DNA of 64,000 bases from a bacterium (GTDB taxonomy: Bacteria; Desulfobacterota; Deferrisomatia; Deferrisomatales; Deferrisomataceae), in assembly GCA_027021615.1 (NCBI GenBank), contig JALUTY010000098.1:1-64000 (forward strand), in the 5' to 3' direction. Positions within the stretch are counted from its first letter, which is position 1; each line of letters starts with the position of its first letter. A program made the translations under genes and the position numbers. Shown piece after piece: positions 42,356 through 51,900 of the stretch. Below the pieces are notes generated by a model. The model made no database searches. It saw only the letters and a list, made by a program, of their open reading frames with translations, and was not told the DNA's origin.

Positions 42356-42874
42356 ATGGTTCGCAAGGTCCTGTACGCGCTCGACCGGGTCCTGACCTTT
42401 TTCGAGGAATGGACCCTGTTTCTCACGGTGATGGTCGCTCTTTTGGCCCTCTTTGTGAGCGTGGTCACGCGCTACACGATCACCTATACCCTGACCTGGC
42501 CCGAGGAGCTGGTGCGGGAGGTGATCATGTACACCACGTTTATCGGTTCGGCCGCGGCGGTGAAGAACCGGGCCTTGATCCGGATCGACGCGGTTCCCAA
42601 CCTGTTTCCGTGGATCCGGAAGCCCCTGGATTTCCTCAACCACGCGGCCGTGCTGGTGTTCGGGGTGTTCATGACCTACTACGGGTGGAAGCTTGTGAAG
42701 CTTCAGTACGTGACCAAGCAGACCACCATCATCCTGAAGATTCCCCAGTACCTGCTCTACCTCATGCTGCCGGGAATGGGGATCCTGATGATCCTGCGGC
42801 TCGTGCACGTGCTGTACGAGGACATCACGGGACGGCCGGTGGCGGACGAGCCGGACGCCGAGGCGGCGGACTAG
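42356..42874 (+). CDS. dctQ: TRAP transporter small membrane subunit, DctQ family
   Basis: A 172-residue protein with four membrane helices (about 20-42, 50-72, 88-110 and 130-152), the DctQ topology. WPEELVREVIMYTTFIGSA matches the conserved PEE..R region of the family. It forms the carrier with DctM and uses Na+ rather than ATP. RBS GGGAGGAG. It follows the stem-loop by 27 bases. Confidence 0.92.
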   Translation: MVRKVLYALDRVLTFFEEWTLFLTVMVALLALFVSVVTRYTITYTLTWPEELVREVIMYTTFIGSAAAVKNRALIRIDAVPNLFPWIRKPLDFLNHAAVLVFGVFMTYYGWKLVKLQYVTKQTTIILKIPQYLLYLMLPGMGILMILRLVHVLYEDITGRPVADEPDAEAAD

Positions 42875-42889
42875 ACGGGAGAGCGGACC

Positions 42890-44209
42890 ATGGAAATGAA
42901 CAACACCATCTACTACGTGCTGCTGCTCCTACTCGGCGGGCTCGCCTCCACCATCCCGGTATACATGTGCCTGTTTTTCACCGGGGTGATCGGTCTCGCG
43001 TTCTTCGCCATGACGAGCATGCCGTTCGACACCCAGTCGATGCTCCTGGCCCAGGCGTTCTACCGGAGCATGGACAAGTTCGCCCTGGTGGTCGTGCTGT
43101 TCTTCATCCTGTGCGGGAACATCATGACCTCGGGGTCCATCGTGGACAAGCTGATCAAGACGGCCAAGGCCGTGGTGGGGTTCTTCCCGGGCGGGCTGGG
43201 CATGGCCGGCGTGGTGGCCTGCGGCCTGTTCGGTGCCATCTCCGGCTCCACCGTGGCCACGGTGGTGGCCATCGGCGGGTTCATGATCCCGGCCTTGATC
43301 GCGGAGGGGTACGACGAGAAGTACAGCGTGGGGGTCATGACCTCGGCCCCGATCCTGGGGATCATCATTCCGCCGTCCATCTCGATGATTCTGTACTCCA
43401 TGATCACCAACGATTCCCTGGCGGCCCTGTTTATGACCGGGTTCGTCCCGGGGTTTCTGATCACCCTGACCATGTGCGTGTACACGTATTACGTGTGCAA
43501 GAAAAGCGGGTTCCGGATGCAGAGGCCCCCGCCGTTCCGCGAGTTCATGGCGGTGATTCGGGAGAGCTTCTGGGCCCTGATGCTCCCGGTGATCATCTTC
43601 GGCGGGATCTTCTCGGGCGTGTTCACGGCCAACGAGGCCGCGGTGGTGGCCTGCGTGTACGCGTTCATCGTGGAGATCTTCATCCACAAGGACATGGGGT
43701 TCGTTGAGGTCAAGAAGGTGGTCGTGTCGTCGGCCGTGACCTCAGCCACCCTCCTGGTGATCGTGGCCGGCGCCACCGTGTTCGGCAAGTACCTCACGGT
43801 GGAGCGCCTGCCCCAGATCATCACCGAGGCAGTCACCTCGAACATCACCAACAAGTGGGTGTTCCTGGCCGTGGTGAACGTGTTCCTGCTCATCGTGGGC
43901 ATGTTCATGGACATCATCTCGGCCACCCTGATCCTCACCCCGATCTTCCTGCCCATGCTCTACCAGTTCGGGATCAACAGCCTTCACTTCGGGCTCTTGA
44001 TGACCGTGAACCTGGGTATCGGGTACATCACGCCGCCCATGGGGGTGAGCCTGTACATCACCGGAGCCGTGGCCAAGAAGGACCTGATTTACGTCACCCG
44101 GGCCGTGATGCCGTTCATCCTGCTCCAGCTCATCGTGCTGGCGATCCTCACCTATATCCCGGATCTGGTGCTGTTCCTGCCCAAGATCTTTTATCCGAAC
44201 AGTTTCTAG
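42890..44209 (+). CDS. dctM: TRAP transporter large membrane subunit, DctM family
   Basis: A 439-residue carrier subunit with 11-12 helices. GAISGSTVATVVAIGGFMIPAL, PSISMILYSMIT, NEAAVVACVYAF and GYITPPMGVSLYI are family signatures. It moves the substrate across the inner membrane with Na+ after hand-over from DctP. Length matches the family (about 425-440). It begins 15 bases after dctQ and ends 12 before the stress-protein gene. Confidence 0.95.
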   Translation: MEMNNTIYYVLLLLLGGLASTIPVYMCLFFTGVIGLAFFAMTSMPFDTQSMLLAQAFYRSMDKFALVVVLFFILCGNIMTSGSIVDKLIKTAKAVVGFFPGGLGMAGVVACGLFGAISGSTVATVVAIGGFMIPALIAEGYDEKYSVGVMTSAPILGIIIPPSISMILYSMITNDSLAALFMTGFVPGFLITLTMCVYTYYVCKKSGFRMQRPPPFREFMAVIRESFWALMLPVIIFGGIFSGVFTANEAAVVACVYAFIVEIFIHKDMGFVEVKKVVVSSAVTSATLLVIVAGATVFGKYLTVERLPQIITEAVTSNITNKWVFLAVVNVFLLIVGMFMDIISATLILTPIFLPMLYQFGINSLHFGLLMTVNLGIGYITPPMGVSLYITGAVAKKDLIYVTRAVMPFILLQLIVLAILTYIPDLVLFLPKIFYPNSF

Positions 44210-44221
44210 GAGGGAGGAGGC

Positions 44222-45115
44222 ATGGCCATTCGCACGTTGGTGTGCACCGACGGGTCCGAACCGAGCGCCCGGACCCTAGACTACGTGTTCCAGATCGGCA
44301 AGCGCATCCCGCTGGAGCCGGTGTTGGTCCACGTGATCGACCTGAAGAAGCTCGAGTACCGGATGATCGCGGACATGTACCTGGACATCATCCGGGAGCA
44401 GGCCCGGCGGGCCGGCGAGCTGGTGCTGGAGCGGGAGGCGGCCCGGGCCCGGGAGGCGGGGATGGCCCTGGAGACGCGGCTCCTGGAGGGGTCCCCCGGG
44501 CAGGTGATCTGCCGGGCGGCCGAGGAGCTCGGCGCGGCCCTGGTGGTGCTGGGTCGGAGGGGCCAGTCCGACATGCAGGATCTCCTGTTCGGCTCCATCT
44601 CGAGCCATGTGGTCCACCACACGGACCGCCCGGCCCTGGTGGTGAAGCGCACCGGCCGGTTCCTGGAGGGAACCTCCGAGCGTCGACCGATCCGGTGCCT
44701 GTTGGGCATGGACGGCTCGGACGCCTCGGAGCGATGCTTGGACGCCCTGGCCACCATCGAGGAGGCCGCCGGGGGGATCCACGTGACCCTGATCCACGTG
44801 ATCAACCCCAAGGTGCACGGGCTCCAGGAGCTTCCGGCCAGGGCTCGGTACGAGGCTCTGAGCAAGCTGTTTGCCCAGGGGGAGGAGCTGCTGGAGCGCG
44901 GTGCCGAGCGGCTGCGCAAGCTCGGGTTCCAGGTGGCGACCCGGGTCGAGGAGGGGGCGGTGGGCAAGACCCTGTGCCGGATTTACGAGGAGGACGAGCA
45001 CGACATCGTCATGGTGGGGCGCCGGGGGCTCAAGGAGGCGTCCGAGGTGTTCGTGGGCTCGGTGTCCCACCACGTCATGCACCATTGCACGGGCCACGTG
45101 TTGATCGTGCCCTGA
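44222..45115 (+). CDS. Tandem universal stress protein
   Basis: A 297-residue protein of two UspA domains (about 1-145 and 155-297). Each carries the ATP-binding pattern: LGRRGQSD with FGSISSHV in the first, and VGRRGLKE with VGSVSHHV in the second. Usp proteins bind ATP or AMP and often sit in TRAP operons, where they may tune transport (TeaD is the known case). Located 12 bases after dctM with RBS AGGAGGGAGG, so clearly co-transcribed. Confidence 0.93.
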   Translation: MAIRTLVCTDGSEPSARTLDYVFQIGKRIPLEPVLVHVIDLKKLEYRMIADMYLDIIREQARRAGELVLEREAARAREAGMALETRLLEGSPGQVICRAAEELGAALVVLGRRGQSDMQDLLFGSISSHVVHHTDRPALVVKRTGRFLEGTSERRPIRCLLGMDGSDASERCLDALATIEEAAGGIHVTLIHVINPKVHGLQELPARARYEALSKLFAQGEELLERGAERLRKLGFQVATRVEEGAVGKTLCRIYEEDEHDIVMVGRRGLKEASEVFVGSVSHHVMHHCTGHVLIVP

Positions 45116-45203
45116 GCCGCTCCCCGGGGGCCCACGGCCGCCCCGGCCTCCCCCCACTACCTCGGGGACCGTTTCCTCGGCGGGGCCAGGCGGGTCGCGG
45201 GGC

Positions 45204-45704
45204 TTACAAGCCGGTGTCCAGGAGCTTGTCGAGCTCCTGGGGGCTGGCCCCGGCCAGGGGGGACGGCCGGGGAGGACCTGCCCGGCGTTTGTGCAGCAAA
45301 CCCTCGATCTCAGCGAGGGCGCGCCGGTGGCGGAGCCGGGCTCGAACTCGGTCGAGCCCGGTGGGAGGGTTGGGAGGGAACACCACCGCGAGGGTCACGT
45401 CTGCCGCCCGGGTGATGTGCAGAACGTCCCGCTCCCCCTTTTGGAACACCACCGCCCCCCCCGACTCCCCCAGCAGGCTCTCGATCTGGGCCGCTGCGCT
45501 CGACAGGGACGCCACCAGGCTGCCGAGCGGCTCCAGGTCGGGCAGGGGATCCGGGCCACACACGGCCAGGGGACGGCCGCAGGACTCGGCGAGAAACACG
45601 AGGCGGGCCTGGTGCTCGGCGCGAACTCGTTCGAGCACCCTCTGGAGCGCCTGGTGGGTCTCCTCGTCCAGCACGAGGTCGGAGACCGCTTCGTAGCCTT
45701 CCAT
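45204..45704 (-). CDS. Roadblock/LC7-domain protein
   Basis: A 166-residue protein whose central part (about 20-120) follows the roadblock/LC7 fold: VLERVRAEHQARLVFLAESCGRPLAV, LASLSSAAAQIESL and LHITRAADVTLAVVF. These domains regulate small GTPases such as MglA in bacterial polarity; no MglA is in this window. The C-terminal tail is proline/arginine-rich. ATG with RBS GGAGGCGCC; a longer frame to 45878 lacks support. Lies downstream of rluA, same strand. Confidence 0.8.
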   Translation of the reverse strand: MEGYEAVSDLVLDEETHQALQRVLERVRAEHQARLVFLAESCGRPLAVCGPDPLPDLEPLGSLVASLSSAAAQIESLLGESGGAVVFQKGERDVLHITRAADVTLAVVFPPNPPTGLDRVRARLRHRRALAEIEGLLHKRRAGPPRPSPLAGASPQELDKLLDTGL

Positions 45705-45858
45705 GGCGCCTCCGGTCGAAGCTCCCCTGGGCCGTCCCTGCCCGGGGAAGGGGGCATCCGGTTCCAGATCGGATCCGACGGTCGGGGACTTAAGGACGTC
45801 GTTCCCCCGCCCGAGACCTCGGCGGGCCCAGGCAGGCTCACGGTGGAGGATGGCCGCG

Positions 45859-46536
45859 TCAGTGACGGAGGCCAGCAAGAAGGCGACCCAGATCTGAGGG
45901 CAGGGGGGCCTCCAGGCTCAGGGGCGCCCCGGTGACGGGGTGGCGGAACGCGAGCTTCCAAGCGTGGAGCGCTTGGCGGTTCAGGCGGGCGCGCCCTCTC
46001 TCCTCCCACGCGTAGTGCCGGTCGCCCACGAGGGGGTGACCCGCTGCCCGGAACTGGACCCGGATCTGGTTTTTGAGGCCGGTTTCGAGCCGGGCCTCCA
46101 CCAGGGTCGCGTCCGGGAGGCGTTCGATCACCCGGTAGCGGGTGACGGCGGGCGTGCCTCCCCGCTCCACCACCCTTTGCCGGAAACCGTCGCGGGTGAG
46201 CTCGAGCCGATGGCGCAGGACTCCTTCCTCCGGCTCGACCCGGCCGCGGACCACGGCCAGGTACACCCGCTCCGGGGTGCGGGCCCGGAACTGGGCCACG
46301 AGCTCCTCCCAGGCCTTCCGGCCCTTGGCAAACACCACCAGGCCCGAGGTGTACCGGTCGATCCGGTGCACGGCCCGGGCCGTGCGCTTCTGGGGAGCCA
46401 GGTAACGGTCCAGCAGGTCCAGGAGACTGCGGGCCCGGGTCCCGGGCACCGGCACCGTCAGCAGGCCGGCGGGCTTGTCCACCACGACGAGGTAGGGATC
46501 CTCGAACACGATTCGGAACCGTTTGGAAGGCGGCAC
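45859..46536 (-). CDS. RluA-family pseudouridine synthase
   Basis: A 225-residue RNA-modifying enzyme. The catalytic aspartate is in HRIDRYTSGLVVFAKG (about 57-72), with DKPAGLLTVP upstream and GLKNQIRVQF plus HAWKLAF downstream, all typical. It converts uridine to pseudouridine in rRNA or tRNA; the target is not predictable. No S4 domain is present at the N-terminus, as in RluA/TruC-type members. GTG start with a weak RBS. Confidence 0.9.
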   Translation of the reverse strand: MPPSKRFRIVFEDPYLVVVDKPAGLLTVPVPGTRARSLLDLLDRYLAPQKRTARAVHRIDRYTSGLVVFAKGRKAWEELVAQFRARTPERVYLAVVRGRVEPEEGVLRHRLELTRDGFRQRVVERGGTPAVTRYRVIERLPDATLVEARLETGLKNQIRVQFRAAGHPLVGDRHYAWEERGRARLNRQALHAWKLAFRHPVTGAPLSLEAPLPSDLGRLLAGLRH

Positions 46537-46615
46537 GGCTTTCGCCTTTGGATCGGGGAGACGGGAGCTTCGTCCGGTGGGTATCGCTCTGATGAGACTG
46601 GGGGCCGAGGAGGGT

Positions 46616-46642
46616 TAAGGGTACCTGAAGCCGAACCGATAA
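46616..46642 (+). promoter_or_regulatory. Sigma-28 (FliA)-like promoter
   Basis: TAAGGGTA, 11 bases, ACCGATAA. The FliA consensus is TAAAGTTT-N11-GCCGATAA, so the -10 matches 7 of 8 and the spacing is exact, while the -35 is partial. It lies about 60 bases before the lipoprotein gene. A FliA gene is present in this window (63093-63833). Confidence 0.4.
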
Positions 46643-46703
46643 GAGAAGAACCTTTGTCACGAGGCGGAGGGGACCGCCACCAACCGAGCCGGGAGGAGAA
46701 CCC

Positions 46704-47555
46704 ATGCGGACGAACCGGTGGAAGCAGATCTTGCGGTACGGATGGCTGATCGCGGCAGTGGCTCTGTTGGGCGCCTGTGGGGATGCCAACCTGTTCGACG
46801 GGGCGTCCGACCCCTCGGGGAGCCAAGCGGAGATGGAGCAGGGCCTGGCCGCGCTGGACCAGCAGAGCTGGGACGAGGCGATCGAGATCTTCTCAGCGAT
46901 GGACACCTCGGATCCGGAGGTGCGCAAGTACCTGGCCAGCGCCTACCTGGGCAAGGCAGGCTTCGACACCCTGGATCTCGTGGACCGCATGGCCCAGGCG
47001 CAGGAGACCGGGCAGGCGGACAGCGTGGCGTATGAGGCCGTGACCGACATCTTCGATGAGGATGGCGACGGGCAGATCTCGGCCACGGAGCTGGATGAGA
47101 AGTTGGGGTTGTTGGAGAAGGCCCTGGCCGTCTTTGGGATCGACGGAGGGGGCGGGGCCGCCCGGATGGTTGCGGCCGTGGACACATCCGGGTTGACCGA
47201 TGACGAGATCTTCCAGGCCGGGGTGCTGGCCGCGATCCATGCCGTGCTGGGGGTCGTGGAGCAACTGGAGTACCCCGAGGGATCGGGGAACTACCTCTTG
47301 ACGGTGGACGAGCTCAGGAAGCACCCGGCGGTGATCGCGGGCGTGACGGTGCCGGACGGGTTCGACGACGATCTGGCGTGGGTCCGCGAGGCAGTGGGGG
47401 TGCTCTCCCCGGAGCTCCTGGTGGGATCGACCCCCACCGACGGCAACGACATCGCCGAGGACTTTGACCGGTTCCTGCGGGACATCGGGTACCTGCCGGA
47501 CGAGCAGGTGACCGACGCGGAGCTTCGCGACTTTCTCAACCGGGTGATCCAATAG
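46704..47555 (+). CDS. EF-hand-containing lipoprotein, unknown role
   Basis: A 283-residue protein with a lipobox LLGAC (cysteine near 25), so it is likely lipid-anchored in the envelope. An EF-hand-like loop DEDGDGQISATEL (about 112-124) should bind calcium, preceded by TPR-like helices (EQGLAALDQQSWDEAIEIF). I do not recognise the family. It is followed in 13 bases by a PorV-like barrel gene, so the two probably function together. A possible FliA-type promoter precedes it. Confidence 0.7.
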   Translation: MRTNRWKQILRYGWLIAAVALLGACGDANLFDGASDPSGSQAEMEQGLAALDQQSWDEAIEIFSAMDTSDPEVRKYLASAYLGKAGFDTLDLVDRMAQAQETGQADSVAYEAVTDIFDEDGDGQISATELDEKLGLLEKALAVFGIDGGGGAARMVAAVDTSGLTDDEIFQAGVLAAIHAVLGVVEQLEYPEGSGNYLLTVDELRKHPAVIAGVTVPDGFDDDLAWVREAVGVLSPELLVGSTPTDGNDIAEDFDRFLRDIGYLPDEQVTDAELRDFLNRVIQ

Positions 47556-47568
47556 AAAGGGGGCCGAG

Positions 47569-48633
47569 ATGAAACGGAGCGTGGTGTGGACGGCGTTGGT
47601 GTCCTTGTGTCTCGCGGGCCCGTGGGCCTCGGCCCGGGAGATTCCCCGGTACTTCCAGGCGGTGCGGCCCCTGGGCATGGGTGGGGCGTTCACCGCCGTG
47701 GCCGACGACGAGAACGCGTTGTTCTACAACCCGGCCGGGCTCGACAGGGTGCAGCACTGGGGCATGGGACTGGTGAACCCCTTGGTGGAGGTGGGCGAGA
47801 AGGGGCTCGACCTGTACAACGACGCTCGGGACACGGACTTCAACGAGACGACGGAGGTTACGGACCTGCTGCGGGACTACATCGGGGAGTACCTCCATTA
47901 CCGGGCCGCCCTTTTTCCCTACTTCGTGCGGCACCGCTTTGCCATGGGGGTGCTGGGACAGGTGAACGTGAACGTCCAGCCCCACAACGTGGCGTTCCCG
48001 GAGGCAGAGGTGGACATTTCGAGCACGGTGGGGGCCCATCTGGGGCTGGGTTGGGGCTTTTTCGAGAACAAGCTGCGACTCGGCGGGACGGTGAAGTACG
48101 TGAAGGCGTACCGGCTCCAGGAGGTGTACACCGCGGCGGACATCGCTTCGGACGATTTCAAGGACCAGCTGGACGACGATCTCAAGGACGGCGCCGGGTT
48201 TGGGTTCGACCTCGGCGCCATGTACACGTTTCCGGTGCTCCTGAAGCCTACGGTGGGTGTGACGGTGCAGAACGTAACCGACACCGACCTGGGCGACGCC
48301 GGCAAGCTGCCCCAGCAGGTCAACGTGGGGCTCTCGGTGGAGCATTCGTTCTCGTGGCTCACCCTGCTGGGCGCGGCGGACTGGGTGGACGTGACGAACA
48401 ACGTGGGTGAGGACGATGACGTGTACAAGCGGCTCCACCTTGGGGTGGAGGCCCGGCTGCCAAAGGTGTTGTCCCTTCGGGCCGGGCTGTACCAGGGGTA
48501 CAGCTCGTTCGGGGCCAGCCTGGATCTCTGGGTGCTGCGCATCGACTACGCCACGTACGCCGAGGAGATCGGGAGCGCAGCGGGTGAGCGCGCGGACCGC
48601 CGCCACGTGATCCAGGCCACCCTGGGGTGGTGA
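47569..48633 (+). CDS. PorV/FadL-like outer-membrane barrel (UPF0164 type)
   Basis: A 354-residue outer-membrane protein with signal peptide (1-22) and the N-terminal pattern RPLGMGGAFTAVADDENALFYNPAGL, diagnostic of the PorV/TraF-like family. The rest alternates hydrophobic and polar residues as beta-strands and ends VIQATLGW with an aromatic terminus. PorV relatives serve type IX secretion or fatty-acid passage, but most members of this group are uncharacterised. ATG with RBS AAAGGGGG. Pairs with the lipoprotein upstream. Confidence 0.8.
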   Translation: MKRSVVWTALVSLCLAGPWASAREIPRYFQAVRPLGMGGAFTAVADDENALFYNPAGLDRVQHWGMGLVNPLVEVGEKGLDLYNDARDTDFNETTEVTDLLRDYIGEYLHYRAALFPYFVRHRFAMGVLGQVNVNVQPHNVAFPEAEVDISSTVGAHLGLGWGFFENKLRLGGTVKYVKAYRLQEVYTAADIASDDFKDQLDDDLKDGAGFGFDLGAMYTFPVLLKPTVGVTVQNVTDTDLGDAGKLPQQVNVGLSVEHSFSWLTLLGAADWVDVTNNVGEDDDVYKRLHLGVEARLPKVLSLRAGLYQGYSSFGASLDLWVLRIDYATYAEEIGSAAGERADRRHVIQATLGW

Positions 48634-48666
48634 GACGGTTGACACTGGCGTTTCTTGCGATAAGCT

Positions 48667-48825
48667 CGGTTACGTCTGGGGGCCGTCCGGTTCCGGGCGG
48701 CCGGGTCGCATGGGTACCCGGGCCCAGGCGCGGTCGGGGCGTCGCGACAACCCACACGTTCCCAAGGGAGTGTACGATGCGTTGATCCGGCCCCGACGGC
48801 CTCGCGACCGCAGGCGGCCCCAGAC
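48667..48825 (+). ncRNA. Candidate rod-like small RNA
   Basis: The 278-base gap before the debranching gene carries a promoter-like TTGACA (48639-48644) with a weak -10 (TAAGCT). Nested complementary arms follow: GTCTGGGG (48674-48681) with CCCCAGAC (48818-48825), GGTCGC (48704-48709) with GCGACC (48804-48809), GTCGGGGC (48733-48740) with GCCCCGAC (48790-48797), and an apical ACAC/GTGT hairpin. The result is a long rod interrupted by asymmetric loops, as in 6S-type RNAs, closed by a terminator-like hairpin. The family is unknown. Confidence 0.4.
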
Positions 48826-48830
48826 CCCAT

Positions 48831-48866
48831 GAGGACCCCGGCGACGGATCGGTTGCCGGGGTCCTC
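48831..48866 (+). terminator. Terminator-like hairpin after the candidate RNA
   Basis: GAGGACCCCGGC (48831-48842) pairs perfectly with GCCGGGGTCCTC (48855-48866). The following GTCCTTG is a poor T-run, so termination may be partial or factor-aided. Confidence 0.55.
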
Positions 48867-48911
48867 GTCCTTGCCGCTCCCCCCAACCCGTTCCCGTTTC
48901 GGAGCCTCCCC

Positions 48912-51900
48912 ATGGAGCTCACCCAGTCCCCCGAACCCGGTGCGCAGCTCCGGGCCTTCCGGGGAGACGTTCTCACACTCGTCCTCGAGGTTTCGCCGCC
49001 GGGGAGCGGGGCGGCATTCGTGCGCACCAACCTGGGCCGGGCCGCCACGGGCCGGGCCGAGGTCGTGGCCGAGGTGGAGGAGCGGAGGCCGGCCCTGGGC
49101 CGGGACTGGCACGACGTGCCCATGGAGACCGTGGGACGGGGGAGGTTTCGGGCGCGGCTGCCCCTGGCCGAGACGGGGGTGTTCGAGGCGAAGGCCTTCT
49201 TCCTGCCCGCGGGCCGGCGGGATCCCCTGTGGCCCTCCGGGCCGAACGTACGGATCAAGGTGGCCCCTCCCCACACCGTGGCGGTGAACAGCCTTTACAC
49301 CGCCTTCGTCCGCATGTTCCGGCCGCCGGGGGCCGGGGGCCCGGGAGCCGGCCGGTGCGAGGGGCTGCTGGACGGGCTGGGCTACACGGTGATCCCCCCT
49401 TCGGGAACGTTTCGGCAGCTGGTCCGGCAGCTCGACCACGTGCTGGGAGCCCTGCGCTGCCGAGTCGTCCAGCTCCTTCCGATCCACCCCGTACCCACCA
49501 CCTACGCCCGCATGGGGAGATTCGGAAGTCCCTACGCGGGGCTGGACTTCTTTGACGTGGACCCCGCCCTGGCCGAGTTCGATCGGAAGACCACTCCCCT
49601 CGATCAGTTCCGCGAGCTGGTGGACGCGGTCCACGCCCGTGGAGGGCGCCTCTTCCTGGACATCCCGATCAATCACACCGGATGGGCCTCGTGGCTTCAG
49701 ATCCACCGGCCCCACTGGTTCGCCCGCGACGAGGGAAGGCGGTTCGCCTCTCCCGGGGCCTGGGGCGTAACCTGGGAGGATCTGAGCAAGCTGGACTACC
49801 GGCACCGAGACCTGTGGCGGTACATGGCCCGGGTGTTCCTGTACTGGTGTCGCCAGGGGGTGGACGGGTTCCGGTGCGACGCGGGCTACATGGTGCCGGT
49901 GGAGGTGTGGCGGTACCTGGTGGCCCGGGTGAGGCAGGAGTACTCGGACACGGTGTTTCTGCTCGAGGGCCTCGGCGGACCCCTGGCCTCGACCGAGGCG
50001 CTCCTGTCCGAGGCAGGGCTGGACTGGGCGTACTCGGAGCTGTTCCAGAACTACGACCGGGCCCAGATCGAGGCCTACCTGCCCGGGGCCGACGCCCTGT
50101 CGGCGTCCCGGGGACTCCTGGTTCACTACGCCGAGACCCACGACAACAACCGCCTGGCCGCCACCTCGGAGACGTTCGCCCGCCTCCGTACGGCGCTGAC
50201 GGCGCTGTTGTGTCGGGAGGGGGGCTTCGGCCTCACCTGCGGGGCGGAGTGGCTCGCCGTGGAGAAGCTCGACGTTCACGGCGCCGCAGACCTGAGCTGG
50301 GGTGCCGAGTCGAACCTTATAGGGTGGATCGCCCGGCTGCACGCCGTGCACGAGACCCATCCCTCGTTCCTCCCTGGGGTCCGGATCCGGCTGGTGCACC
50401 GGGGACCGGGCAACGTGCTGGCGGCCCGCCGGGACGCCGCCCAGGGGGGCCACCCCCTCCTGATTGTGGCCAACCTGGACCCCACGGCCCCGGCCCGGGC
50501 CGCGTGGGACCCGACCGCCACCCCACCCGGCCCTTGCCTGTGGGATCTCCTCACGGGCGATCGGGTCGAGCCGGAACCCTCTTCCCACGGCCCCTCGGTG
50601 GCTCTGGCTCCCGGTCAGGTTCGGTGCCTCAGCCCAGGCCCGTCTGCGGTGGAGGCGGTGGAGCGGGCCTTGGCAGCGCCGCCCCGGGAGCCCGAGGCCG
50701 TGCGCCGGCAGCGGCTGAGGGCGAAGGTGATCGAGCTGGCCCGGTGGTACGGGCGGGAGGAGGAGGCTCGGGACCGTCTGGACGAGCTGGCAGAGGCTCT
50801 CGACCGCGATCCGGCCGACGCCTGCGGCCGGATCGCGGGCCGCGAGTGGCCCCCCGTGACCCGGTGGACCTGGCCCGAGGACACCCGGCGGAGGGTGCCC
50901 GTAGCAGCGGGGAACGTGCTCCTCATCACGGCGCCCCACCCCTTTCGGGCCGACCTGCGGGTGGGTGACCGAACCGTGGCCCGGGAGGACTCGCTGCCGC
51001 GCGGGGAGGGCCGGTTCTGGGCCGTGGTGGTCTCCGGCATCCGGCCAGCGCAGGAGCAGCCGGCAGGGCTGGCCGTGCGGGTGCACGTGCCGGGGGGGAC
51101 CCGGGCCACCGAGGCGCCGATCCTGCTGCTGGGCGCCGAGGAGCCCCGGGTCTGTCTGGCGTACGACGCCCGGGAGATCGGAAGGAGCCGGCCCTACGCC
51201 CTGCTGGCCAACGCCCGGGGGGCCATGGCCCAGGTTCGGGCCGGGTGGGGCGAGATCGAGAGCCTGTACGACGCCTGGCTTGCCGGCAACCTCGATCCGA
51301 ACGTTCCCGTGGATCGCCATGTGATGCTGGCCCGGATGCGCGGGTGGGTGGTGGTGCGGGGCTACAGCCAGGCGCTGGGTCGGGCCTGCACCGAGCGGTT
51401 TGCCCTGACCCCGGAGGGATCGGCAGCGTGGCGGTTTTCGGTGCCGTGCGGCATGGGCCGGCGGGTGGTCCTGGAGATCGTGCTTCGGCTCTCCCCCGAC
51501 GAGAACGCCGTGCACCTCGAGGTCCACCGGCCGCCGGCCGGCGAGGACCGGGAGGCCCTGCCCGACGAGGAGCCGGTCCGGCTGGTGCTGCGGCCCGACG
51601 TGGAGGACCGCCCCAACCACGGCCACACCAAGGCGTTCGCCGGCCCGGAGTCGGCGTGGCCGGCCGCGGTGCGACCCCTTCCGGCCGGATTCGAGTTCGC
51701 ACCCCACTCAGAACGGACGCTGCGGGTTACCGCGCTCTCCGGCACGTTTGTGGCCGAGCCGGAATGGCTGTACGGAGTGGATCATCCGTGGGAGGCCTCC
51801 CGGGGCATCGACCCCCTGTCGGATCTCTTCAGCCCCGGATACCTGCGGGTGCGGCTGGCAGGGGGCGAGCGGGCAGTGGTCCGGGCCGAGATCCTCACGG

